Part shown: in pieces, positions 1 through 6,460 of the stretch
Layout: every line of letters starts with the position of its first letter
Numbering within the stretch: the stretch's first letter is position 1
Assembly (NCBI GenBank): GCA_913054445.1
Contig: CAJXIK010000078.1
Coordinates: 1-8,708, forward strand
Origin: an uncultured Bermanella sp.
GTDB taxonomy: Bacteria > Pseudomonadota > Gammaproteobacteria > Pseudomonadales > Oceanobacteraceae
Length of the DNA stretch: 8,708 bases
Direction of reading: 5' to 3'
Program-made: the position numbers and the translations under genes
The notes under the pieces: model-generated
Databases searched by the model: none
What the model was told of the DNA's origin: nothing
The model's input: only the letters and a program-made list of their open reading frames with translations

Positions 1-2031
1 CAGCACGAAGCCGAGACCCTCACTAGCCTGCTACGCAATGCTGGCCATCCCACCCGTGCCCATCTCATTCAAGACATGGATACCCTCAAGGGCAAGCTCA
101 ACGAGCAGGTCTGGGACGTATGTCTGTGTGCGCTGGAAATGCCCGCATTAACCGGCAAGCAAGTATTGAACGAGATTCATCGCCAGGGCAAGGATATACC
201 CACTATCTATATTCACGACGAAGTGGATAGCATCATCGCCGAACAGGTCATTAAATCTGGGGCCGTGGACCTAGTACCCAACGGTGAATACAACCACCTA
301 CTACAGGTAGTGTTGCGTGAAATCGCCAACCTCAAGTTGCGCCGTGAGCTGCGCGAGGCGGAAGCCTTGCTGCGCGAAGCCGAAAAACGTTGCCAGGTAT
401 TGCTAGAAAGCGCTCAGGACGCCATCGCCTACGTGCAAGATGGCATGCACCTGTTTGCCAACGACAGTTACGCTAAGCTGTTTGGCTATGACGACTGCGA
501 CGATTTACTGACCATGCCCCTCATGGACATGATCAGCCCCGCGGATCAGGGTCGCTTCAAGATTTTCCTCAAGGACTTTAATGCCGGCAAGAGCCGCAGC
601 GGCGAGTTTGCATGCCAGATGCTCAACGTGGCCGACCGCCAAATAAATACTAACATCATGTTCATTCAGGCCACCTACGAAGACGAGCACTGCATGCAGC
701 TGATTATTCGTGGTAATTCCGACCATGCCGAGCTGGAAAGCAAGCTGCAACAAATTAAATCTCAAGACTTGTTAACCGGTTTATACAACAAGCAGTATTT
801 TAATAAACAGCTGGCCGACAGCGTAGATAATGCGGTAATCAGCGGCAGCAAGGGGGCCGTGGCTTATGTCAACATCGACCGCTTTGGTCAATGCAAGAGC
901 GATGTGGGCATCGAAGGGGCCGACCTTGTGGTCTGTGATGTGGCGCACCTAATTCGTAGCAAGTGCCGCGAAGAGGACTTAGTGGCCCGCGTGGGAGAAG
1001 ATGTTTACGGCATATTACTGCACGATAGCGACCCAGAAAAAGCCCAGGGTTTTGCCGAACACATCCGCTCCTCCATACAAGATCACTTAGTAGCGGTGGA
1101 TCAACGCACCATCCAAGTCACCGTGAGTGTGGGCATCGCCCTCATCAACGAAAGCTCACGCAGCCCCAAGGAAGTCTTGCAACATGCCCACGAGGCCAGT
1201 TACCACGTGCGCAAGTTGGCAGGCAAAGAGAAGGGCAACGGCGTGTACCTGTATAACCCGTCCGAACTGGCCAGCACCGACGGCGCACGCCTCACCGCCA
1301 AGATTGAAGAGGCCATCAAGGACAACACTCTTAAGTTGTTGTTCCAGCCGATCATCAACCTGCGGGATGAGAGTGGCGAGCACTATGAGACCCTCTTACG
1401 CTTAGTGGATGCCGACGGCAGCGATGTGTCACCACAAGAATTTCTGGCCGATATAGACACTAAACTCAAGCGTAAGCTGGACCGCTGGGTGATCCTAAAC
1501 ACCGTGAAGCGCCTCGCGCAACAAAGGATTCAGGGCCACGATACCCGCCTGTTTGTTAACCTCACCAACGAGACCCTCATCGACGACAGCGTGCTGCCCT
1601 GGTTGCAAAGGCTGCTGACCGCCAGCAAGCTGCCCAGCAAGAGTTTAATTTTTCAATTCACCGAGGCCGACTGCATCAACCACCTAGTGCAAGCCAAGGC
1701 CATGAGCCAGTCTTTAAACAAACTAGGCTGTCTGGTGGCCATCAACCGCTTCGGTTCGGCCATAGATCCTTTCAAGGTATTTGCACACTTGCACGTGGAC
1801 TTTGTGAAGGTGGATGGTTCTTTCACCCAAGAACTGGACAGCGAGAAGGGCATGGCCAGCTTGAAGCAATTACTGGCTGGCATAAGCGAGCACAAAAAGG
1901 CCTCCATCGTGCCATTTGTCGAGAACGCCAACATAGTGGCTCAGTTATGGACCAGTGGCGTGAGTTTCATTCAGGGTTACTATCTGCGCGGCCCAGCCGC
2001 CAGCATGGATTATACTTTTAGCGACGAGTGA
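1..2031 (+). CDS. fimX: FimX-like c-di-GMP receptor: REC-like, PAS, degenerate GGDEF and EAL domains (5' partial)
   Basis: The frame is open from base 1, giving 676 codons before TGA. P. aeruginosa FimX is about 691 residues and starts with a similar 'EAE-L-SL-RNAG' stretch, so only ~15 codons are missing and the internal ATG at 76 is not the start. Domains, numbered from base 1: REC-like ~1-95, linker helix ~95-110 (REAEKRCQ), PAS ~110-235, GGDEF ~245-400, EAL ~415-676. REC has Ala44 where the phosphoacceptor Asp should be (ALEMP). The GGDEF motif reads GEDVY (332-336). The EAL motif is ETL (463-465), and the DDFG motif is NRFG (582-585). Asn in FVNLTNE, Lys in VKVDGSF, Glu641 and QGYYLRGP (658-665) remain. 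Known of the family: FimX is a polar, catalytically inactive c-di-GMP receptor that promotes type IV pilus assembly and twitching. The same role here is inferred. It converges on serB across a repeat array. Confidence 0.88.
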   Translation, partial: QHEAETLTSLLRNAGHPTRAHLIQDMDTLKGKLNEQVWDVCLCALEMPALTGKQVLNEIHRQGKDIPTIYIHDEVDSIIAEQVIKSGAVDLVPNGEYNHLLQVVLREIANLKLRRELREAEALLREAEKRCQVLLESAQDAIAYVQDGMHLFANDSYAKLFGYDDCDDLLTMPLMDMISPADQGRFKIFLKDFNAGKSRSGEFACQMLNVADRQINTNIMFIQATYEDEHCMQLIIRGNSDHAELESKLQQIKSQDLLTGLYNKQYFNKQLADSVDNAVISGSKGAVAYVNIDRFGQCKSDVGIEGADLVVCDVAHLIRSKCREEDLVARVGEDVYGILLHDSDPEKAQGFAEHIRSSIQDHLVAVDQRTIQVTVSVGIALINESSRSPKEVLQHAHEASYHVRKLAGKEKGNGVYLYNPSELASTDGARLTAKIEEAIKDNTLKLLFQPIINLRDESGEHYETLLRLVDADGSDVSPQEFLADIDTKLKRKLDRWVILNTVKRLAQQRIQGHDTRLFVNLTNETLIDDSVLPWLQRLLTASKLPSKSLIFQFTEADCINHLVQAKAMSQSLNKLGCLVAINRFGSAIDPFKVFAHLHVDFVKVDGSFTQELDSEKGMASLKQLLAGISEHKKASIVPFVENANIVAQLWTSGVSFIQGYYLRGPAASMDYTFSDE

Positions 2032-2033
2032 TC

Positions 2034-2048
2034 GGCCACGGGGTGGCC
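2034..2048. other. Short hairpin GGCCAC-GGG-GTGGCC after fimX
   Basis: This is a perfect 6-bp stem with a 3-nt loop starting three bases after the fimX stop codon. It is GC-rich and could cap or terminate the fimX transcript, but no T-tract follows, so a classic intrinsic terminator is not supported. The identical hairpin recurs at 5284-5298 and 5309-5323 in the second repeat element. Confidence 0.5.
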
Positions 2049-2174
2049 TAGGGGATTTCGGCAATGGGGTGGCCTAGGGGATTTCGGCATTGGGCTGGCC
2101 TAGGGGATTTCGGCATTGGGCTGGCCTAGGGGATTTCGGCATTGGGGCGGCCTAGGGGGTTTCGGCCACAGGGT
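2045..2174 (+). repeat. Five-unit 26-bp tandem repeat array
   Basis: Units begin exactly at 2045, 2071, 2097, 2123 and 2149, and a broken sixth begins at 2175. The first four share GGCCTAGGGGATTTCGGC followed by eight slightly variable bases (AATGGGGT, ATTGGGCT twice, ATTGGGGC). Units 2 and 3 are identical. Unit 5 diverges (GGGGGTTT and CCACAGGGT), matching the flanking half-unit at 2032-2044. Each unit carries the palindrome CCTAGG. A 26-bp period is not a multiple of three, so this is not a protein repeat, and there are no unique spacers, so it is not CRISPR. The near-identity of the inner units points to recent expansion by slippage or unequal recombination. Confidence 0.95.
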
Positions 2175-2266
2175 GGCCTCGTACGAGGGCAGCCCCTGCC
2201 CGAATCTTTTGTGGGCATGGCCGATTCTTTTGGCAGCACCACGACCACAGCCCAGGCACGACAACC

Positions 2267-3490
2267 CTAGCCCAGATCATCCCGGTCACGAATACCCAGC
2301 AGATACAAAACCCCGTCCAAACCTAGGGTAGAGATGGCCTGTTCGGCGTTTTGCCGCACTAAGGGCTTGGCACGGAAGGCAATGCCTAAACCGGCCTTAC
2401 TTAACATGGGCAGGTCGTTGGCACCGTCCCCCACGGCGATGGTCTGCTGCAAGGAGATGCCTTCGCTGTGGGCGATATCTTGCAGCAGCTGGGCCTTACG
2501 CTCACCGTTTACTATGGTGCCGGTGACATTACCCGTGACCTTGCCATCAATAATTTCTAGCTCGTTGGCGTGCACATAATCTATGCCCAGCTTTTGCTGT
2601 AAGAAGCGGCCAAAATATTGAAAGCCGCCGGAGAGAATAGCGGTCTTGTAGCCCAGTTTTTTAAGGGTGCTTACGAGACGCTCGGCCCCTTCGGTGATGG
2701 GCAGGCGCTGCGCCACGGCGGACAATACCGACTCGTCTAGGCCTTTTAACAGCGCCACACGGCGAATGAAGCTCTCGTTAAAGTCGATCTCGCCGCGCAT
2801 GGCGCTCTCGGTGATGGCGATGACCTCGTCACCCACCCCCGCTTCTTTGGCCAGCTCATCGATCACCTCGGCCTCGATGAGGGTGCTGTCCATATCGAAC
2901 GCCACTAGGCGGCGATTACGCCGGAACGGCGAATCTTGCTGCATGGCGATATCCACCCCCAGCTCGCTGGCAACCGCCAGAAACTCGGCCCGTAGCGCAC
3001 CCTGATCGACATTGCCGCGCACCGAAAACTCCACACAAGCCTTGCTGAGGGCATTGCTTTCTTCATCTTCTAGCGCCACTCGGCCCGACAGGCGCGAGAT
3101 ATTATCTATGTTCAACTGATAATCGGCGACGATGCTCGTCACCCGTGACAGGTGTTCGGCGCTGAGCTTGCGCGCCAAAAGGGTGATGATGTGTCGAGGC
3201 TTGCCCTGGGCAGAGACCCAGTGGTGGTAATTTTCTGTGGTCACTGGGGTGAAGCTCACCGCCATGCCCATCTCGTGACCGCAAAACAACACATCTTTGA
3301 GGGCGGGGGCTGATTCGATGCTACTAGGAATTTCGGCCAGTATGCCCAGTGAAAGGTTATCGTGTATCTCAGCCTGGCCTATGTCGAGAATGCTCACTTT
3401 GTACTTGGCGAGGATACCGGTAATTTTGGCGGTGACACCTGGCTTGTCTTCGCCGTTAACCTTGATCAATACAACTTCTTTCACTGACAC
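2267..3490 (-). CDS. serB: Phosphoserine phosphatase SerB with N-terminal ACT domains
   Basis: It hydrolyses O-phospho-L-serine to L-serine, the last step of serine biosynthesis, in the cytoplasm. In the 407-residue reading, the N-terminus holds two ACT-like modules (~4-80, with the GEDKPG turn at 13-18, and ~98-182), as in long SerB proteins. The C-terminus is a HAD phosphatase: motif I DMDST (199-203, nucleophile Asp199 and acid/base Asp201), motif II SGG (287-289), motif III Lys332, motif IV GDGAND (354-359). All catalytic residues are present. The start is uncertain: the codon at 3490 is GTG, and a second in-frame GTG at 3484 is preceded by GAGGTG (3493-3488), a good Shine-Dalgarno. Starting there would give 405 residues beginning M-K-E-V-V-L-I. 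A small gene lies 47 bp upstream on the same strand, so they probably form an operon. Confidence 0.97.
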   Translation of the reverse strand: MSVKEVVLIKVNGEDKPGVTAKITGILAKYKVSILDIGQAEIHDNLSLGILAEIPSSIESAPALKDVLFCGHEMGMAVSFTPVTTENYHHWVSAQGKPRHIITLLARKLSAEHLSRVTSIVADYQLNIDNISRLSGRVALEDEESNALSKACVEFSVRGNVDQGALRAEFLAVASELGVDIAMQQDSPFRRNRRLVAFDMDSTLIEAEVIDELAKEAGVGDEVIAITESAMRGEIDFNESFIRRVALLKGLDESVLSAVAQRLPITEGAERLVSTLKKLGYKTAILSGGFQYFGRFLQQKLGIDYVHANELEIIDGKVTGNVTGTIVNGERKAQLLQDIAHSEGISLQQTIAVGDGANDLPMLSKAGLGIAFRAKPLVRQNAEQAISTLGLDGVLYLLGIRDRDDLG

Positions 3491-3537
3491 CTCAAATCTT
3501 CATGGAGTTAAGCGCTGAATCTAAATCTATACATCAA

Positions 3538-3708
3538 TTAAAGCGTATTTACCTGCGCCTGCATGATGGCCACCGACGCACGCAATTCATCGATAAGGTC
3601 TTCGGTCTCGTGGTAAGACAAGGCGCGAACGCGATCTCTGCCCATGAAGAACAAACCCTTGTCCATTTCGGCCAATTTTTCAGTTAACACTTTCTTAGCG
3701 TCGCTCAT
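3538..3708 (-). CDS. Small hypothetical protein (56 aa) upstream of serB
   Basis: ATG at 3708 reads to TAA at 3538, giving 56 residues beginning MSDAKKVLTEKLAEMDKG and ending in AIMQAQVNTL. A ribosome binding site AGGTGG (3718-3713) lies four bases before the ATG. The protein is rich in Lys, Glu, Asp and Arg, has no signal peptide or membrane segment, and looks largely helical. A central FFMGRDRVRALSYHETEDL stretch (20-38) has the mixed composition of a real folded protein. Only 47 bp separate it from serB on the same strand, so it is probably the first gene of a serB operon. I do not recognise the family and assign no function. Start, binding site and operon position make it more likely real than spurious. 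Confidence 0.72.
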   Translation of the reverse strand: MSDAKKVLTEKLAEMDKGLFFMGRDRVRALSYHETEDLIDELRASVAIMQAQVNTL

Positions 3709-3802
3709 GATGCCACCTAGCTCATTATTTAAGTAAAAAGGAAGTCAAATTATGGCGCAATGATAAACCATTTCGGCCTAGCCAACACCCATAAATGCGC
3801 CC

Positions 3803-3834
3803 TAGCGGATATGTTCTGGCGCTTATATCCGCTA
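3803..3834. repeat. Perfect 10-bp inverted repeat in the divergent promoter region
   Basis: TAGCGGATAT (3803-3812) and ATATCCGCTA (3825-3834) are exact reverse complements around a 12-nt centre. The arms are 22 bp apart centre to centre, about two helical turns, which suits a dimeric DNA-binding regulator. It lies in the 166-bp gap between the small gene read leftward (from 3708) and the membrane cyclase homologue read rightward (from 3875), 41 bp before the latter's ATG. It could be an operator or an RNA hairpin in a 5' leader. No T-tract follows on either strand, so a terminator is unlikely. Confidence 0.6.
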
Positions 3835-3874
3835 TCATCGAGTGATCAGCAATTAATATTTTTAGTAGCCCGCC

Positions 3875-5236
3875 ATGACATTAAAACAACAAAATTGGCC
3901 ATTTCGATACCGGCTTTTATTTTTCAGCCTCGTCTTGAGCTTGCTGGCCATACTCATCGTTGCCCTGCCCATTGCCCACACCGCCGTGCAACAACTGGAG
4001 CAGCAGGCCAGTCAGCTGCGCAACACCCTCAGCAAGCAGACCAGCCTACAGGCGTCGGCGGCCATCTTCAGTCAGGATCTGCTCAGTTTAAATGTCATCT
4101 TAGCCACCCTAGTGGAGCACCCCCATATCGCCTACGCCGCCGTCTATAGCCTCGACAACGAGGTCATTGCCGAGCAGGGGCAGGCCATAAAGACGCCAAG
4201 CAAGCCCATGAGTATTCAGTACCAGGATGAAATCATTGCCTTGCTCGAGGTGCGCCTCGATGAACACCCACTGCAAACGGCCATCTTGCGCATTTATGGT
4301 CTGCTAGGCATCTTGAGCCTGTTATTCACCATTCTTTGCAGTACTGGCGGCTGGTGGCTGGGTACGGCTTTGGGACACAAACTACGCACCAGCCAGCGGG
4401 ATATAGAGCAACTGGGCAGCGACGACCGGCCAACTACGCTCCATAGCTGGGGAGAGCTGTCACAGCTCAGCTCGGCCTTGCAGCAACATCGGCAACAGCA
4501 GGTGGCCGAGCAGGCCATGCAAGTGGCCCTCAGCCAATTCATGACCCCCAACGTGAATGACAATGCCAGCCTTAATTATGAGCAGCCAGAACTGCCCGAC
4601 GGCTATGCCCACGCCGCTATCTTGTTTATCGACTTTGTCGACCTAGCAGCCGCCCAACGCCAAATGCCGCCGCAAGCACTGGCGGCGCTATTAAATCAGT
4701 ACTACTTCTTCATCCACCAGGCGGCGCGCCTCTACAACGGCAGTGTGGATAAGTACCTAGGGAACGGCGTGATGGTGCTCTTTGGCATTCCCCAGCAGGA
4801 CGATAAAGACTGCTTTCACGGGGTCTGTAGCGCGCTGTTATTAATTGGCCTGCTTAAACAATTTAATAAGACCCGCCAAGACCAGCAGCTGCCCACCATC
4901 GAATTTCAACTGGGACTGCATACCGGCCCCGTGCTGGCGGGCACCTTTGGTGACAGAGACTCCCTCGCCTACGCCACTCTAGGGGAAGCCATTCACGTGG
5001 CGGCGCGCCTGTGTCGCCAGGGACAAGCAAACCGCTTATTGCTCAGCAAACAGGTGATCGATGAAGGCAAATTAGGAGGCCAGCTCATCATTAGCAAGCA
5101 CCAAAGCATATTAGGCAGCCAACCCGAACAGAGCATAGATACTTTTTGGGTGGATAACCTGACGCCCAATTATCAGGCGCTCATCGAACGGCAGATTCAG
5201 CATATAAGTGCTCTGCCCAGCAATGCGACCTCTTAG
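3875..5236 (+). CDS. Membrane sensor with AhpA/YtjB-like N-terminus and degenerate class III cyclase domain
   Basis: The protein has 453 residues. TM1 ~12-36, extracytoplasmic domain ~37-137 (AAVYSLDNEVIAEQG resembles the 'AGVYD-G--IA--G' segment of AhpA/YtjB/Smp proteins), TM2 ~138-165, a Gln-rich helical linker ~170-225, then a class III adenylate/guanylate cyclase fold ~245-430. In that fold Asp253 (ILFIDF), Lys293 (VDKYLG) and Arg378 (VAARL) are kept. The second metal ligand is Asn297 (GNG instead of GDG), the base-selecting position is Ala367, and the transition-state Asn is His374 (GEAIHVAAR). Catalysis is therefore doubtful; it may be a receptor or regulatory pseudo-enzyme. In-frame TAG at 3866 makes the ATG at 3875 the earliest possible ATG start; its Shine-Dalgarno is weak. 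E. coli ytjB is likewise divergent from serB (from memory), supporting homology of the N-terminal part. Signal and output are unknown. Confidence 0.85.
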   Translation: MTLKQQNWPFRYRLLFFSLVLSLLAILIVALPIAHTAVQQLEQQASQLRNTLSKQTSLQASAAIFSQDLLSLNVILATLVEHPHIAYAAVYSLDNEVIAEQGQAIKTPSKPMSIQYQDEIIALLEVRLDEHPLQTAILRIYGLLGILSLLFTILCSTGGWWLGTALGHKLRTSQRDIEQLGSDDRPTTLHSWGELSQLSSALQQHRQQQVAEQAMQVALSQFMTPNVNDNASLNYEQPELPDGYAHAAILFIDFVDLAAAQRQMPPQALAALLNQYYFFIHQAARLYNGSVDKYLGNGVMVLFGIPQQDDKDCFHGVCSALLLIGLLKQFNKTRQDQQLPTIEFQLGLHTGPVLAGTFGDRDSLAYATLGEAIHVAARLCRQGQANRLLLSKQVIDEGKLGGQLIISKHQSILGSQPEQSIDTFWVDNLTPNYQALIERQIQHISALPSNATS

Positions 5237-5345
5237 CGCTTGAGCGCGCGGTGATGGGTCGCGCACGGGGTGCACTCGTACGAGGCCACCCCGTGGCCGA
5301 TTCACCTTGGCCACCCCGTGGCCGACCCACCTTAGTTACCCCATG
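5236..5345. repeat. Palindrome-centred intergenic repeat element, copy 2 (inverted relative to copy 1)
   Basis: After the cyclase-like gene, CTCGTACGAG (5275-5284) is the centre of a 32-nt hairpin at 5264-5295. Its outer arms CACGGGGTG and CACCCCGTG pair perfectly over 9 bp, then come two mismatches and the self-complementary core. To the right lie units with a 25-bp period: GGCCACCCCGTGGCCGA at 5284 and 5309, and a decayed third at 5334 (AGTTACCCCATGCCGA). Left of the centre is a decayed unit in the opposite sense (TCGCGCACGGGGTGCA). Bases 5283-5301 are the exact reverse complement of 2031-2049. GCGCTTGAGCGC at 5236-5247 is a further small inverted repeat at the stop codon. It probably ends or stabilises the upstream transcript, but no T-run follows the main hairpin. 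Confidence 0.82.
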
Positions 5346-5412
5346 CCGACTCCGCCTCTCCCAAGCCCCCTCTTTATACAGGCAGCGCCTTTTTCCTAGC
5401 CCCCCATTATGC

Positions 5413-5431
5413 TAGGATGATAATCATTATC
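5413..5431. promoter_or_regulatory. Fur box upstream of fbpA
   Basis: TAGGATGATAATCATTATC matches the 19-bp consensus GATAATGATAATCATTATC at 16 of 19 positions, with the 3' 15 bases identical. It lies 23 bp before the fbpA ATG, where iron-bound Fur would block transcription. A -10-like TATGCT (5409-5414) overlaps its left edge, and GATAAT (5419-5424) inside it is an alternative -10. No convincing -35 is visible, so the transcription start is not assigned. Together with the iron-transport genes downstream, iron repression is well supported. Confidence 0.9.
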
Positions 5432-5454
5432 AACTGAACGGCACTAACCCACAC

Positions 5455-6453
5455 ATGCGCATCCTAATTATCGCCTGCATCATGGTCATGAGCAGCCTGA
5501 CCCTGGCCGACTCGGTGAACCTGTATTCGTTTCGCCAACCCTTCTTGATTCAACCTATCCTCACCGAGTTTACCAAACAGACCGGCATTAAAAGCAAGGT
5601 TATCTTTGCCAAGAAAGGCCTCATCCAACGTTTGCAGCGCGAGGGGAAATTAAGCCCTGCCGATGTGGTGCTGACCTCTAACTTCTCCAAATTACTAGAG
5701 TTAAAAGAAAAGGGACTCACTCAGCAGTACGCCGCTGGTGGCGTGTTACAAGATAACATTCCCCAGCAGTTTCGTGACCAAGACCGTCACTGGCTGGCCT
5801 TAACCCAAAGAGTACGCAACATCTACAGTTCCAAAGAACGCCTCGGCAAACTAAATATTCGCTACGAAGATTTAAGCGATGGCAAATACAAGGGTCGCAT
5901 CTGTACCCGCAGTGGCAAGCACCCTTACAACCTAGGGCTAATCGCCTCCATGATTGCCCACAATGGGTCGGCCGCCACCGAGCAATGGCTGCTAGGTGTT
6001 AAGGCCAATCTGGCCCGTAAACCCCAGGGCAACGACCGTGGTCAGGTCAAGGCCATCCACGCCGGCTTGTGCGACCTCTCTTTGGGCAACAGCTACTACT
6101 TCGGCAAGATGCTGATGGATAAAAGACAGCAAGCCTGGGCCCATGCGGTGGCGTTAAACTTCCCCAATCAGGCGGATCGCGGCTCGCACATCAACGTCTC
6201 GGGTGCGGTGATTGCCAAGCACGCCCCCCATAAGGAAGCGGCGCTCAAGCTGCTGGATTTTTTAAGTTCGAAACAGGCGCAAGCCATGTACGCCGAACTC
6301 AACATGGAATACCCAGTTAAGCCCGGCGTCGCTCCATCAAAAATGGTGAGCAGCTGGGGCGGGTTTAAAGCCGATGCTATCGCGCTGAATCAAATCGCCG
6401 CCCATAGAAAAGCCGCATTAACATTAGTGGATAAGGTGAAATTCGACTTATAA
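5455..6453 (+). CDS. fbpA: Periplasmic ferric-iron-binding protein of an ABC importer
   Basis: This is the substrate-binding component of the Fe(III) importer, 332 residues, of the FbpA/FutA/IdiA transferrin-like class. A Sec signal peptide covers ~1-18 (hydrophobic IIACIMVMSSLTLA, probable cleavage before DSVNLYS). The mature N-terminus has the YSFRQPFLIQPIL pattern, with Tyr24 a likely iron ligand. The paired tyrosines Tyr214-Tyr215 in GNSYYFG match the conserved iron-binding Tyr pair of the family. Cys150 (GRICTRSG) and Cys206 (GLCDLS) could form a disulfide. The adjacent Fur box and the permease gene starting 7 bp downstream confirm the role. The Shine-Dalgarno before ATG 5455 is poor, but this start gives an ideal signal peptide. 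Binding of free Fe(III) rather than a complexed form is inferred from the family. Confidence 0.95.
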   Translation: MRILIIACIMVMSSLTLADSVNLYSFRQPFLIQPILTEFTKQTGIKSKVIFAKKGLIQRLQREGKLSPADVVLTSNFSKLLELKEKGLTQQYAAGGVLQDNIPQQFRDQDRHWLALTQRVRNIYSSKERLGKLNIRYEDLSDGKYKGRICTRSGKHPYNLGLIASMIAHNGSAATEQWLLGVKANLARKPQGNDRGQVKAIHAGLCDLSLGNSYYFGKMLMDKRQQAWAHAVALNFPNQADRGSHINVSGAVIAKHAPHKEAALKLLDFLSSKQAQAMYAELNMEYPVKPGVAPSKMVSSWGGFKADAIALNQIAAHRKAALTLVDKVKFDL

Positions 6454-6460
6454 TCGCCCC

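Larger units (their letters stand above)
2031..2245. repeat. Palindrome-centred intergenic repeat element, copy 1
   Basis: The whole fimX-serB convergent gap is repetitive. It begins with ATCGGCCACGGGGTGGCCT (2031-2049), which overlaps the fimX stop codon, and continues through a 26-bp tandem array to CCTCGTACGAGG (2177-2188), a perfect 12-bp palindrome. Beyond the palindrome the sequence resembles the reverse complement of the left units: GGCAGCCCCTGCCCGAATC, then GGCCGATTCTTTTGGC. The element is therefore a long imperfect inverted repeat around the palindrome. A second copy with the same centre lies at 5236-5345 in the opposite orientation. The 17-mer GGGTGGCCTCGTACGAG (2171-2187) is exact in both. 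It could act as a bidirectional terminator or mRNA 3' stabiliser, or be a REP-like dispersed element; the sequence does not decide this. Confidence 0.85.

Noticed and set aside
1653..1934. Antisense open frame inside the fimX EAL domain
   Set aside because: Shadow of a strongly coding frame on the other strand, with no domain-like features.
2045..2174. Possible CRISPR array
   Set aside because: Units are directly contiguous with no unique spacers, and no cas genes are present.
2116..2331. Open frame on + strand across the tandem array and the serB 3' end
   Set aside because: It reads through a 26-bp non-coding repeat and antisense to serB; its Gly/Pro/Trp-rich composition is an artefact of the repeats.
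3743..3748. TTGACT on the - strand as a -35 box for the small gene and serB
   Set aside because: No acceptable -10 hexamer lies 16-18 bp downstream, so the promoter could not be placed.
3760..4149. Open frame on + strand overlapping the start of the membrane cyclase homologue
   Set aside because: The overlapping frame at 3875 has clear membrane segments and a recognisable cyclase domain; this one has no recognisable features and covers the divergent promoter region.
5380..5394. Small hairpin AGGC-AGC-GCCT followed by TTTT before fbpA
   Set aside because: The stem is only 4 bp, too weak to call a terminator; it may simply be part of the promoter region.
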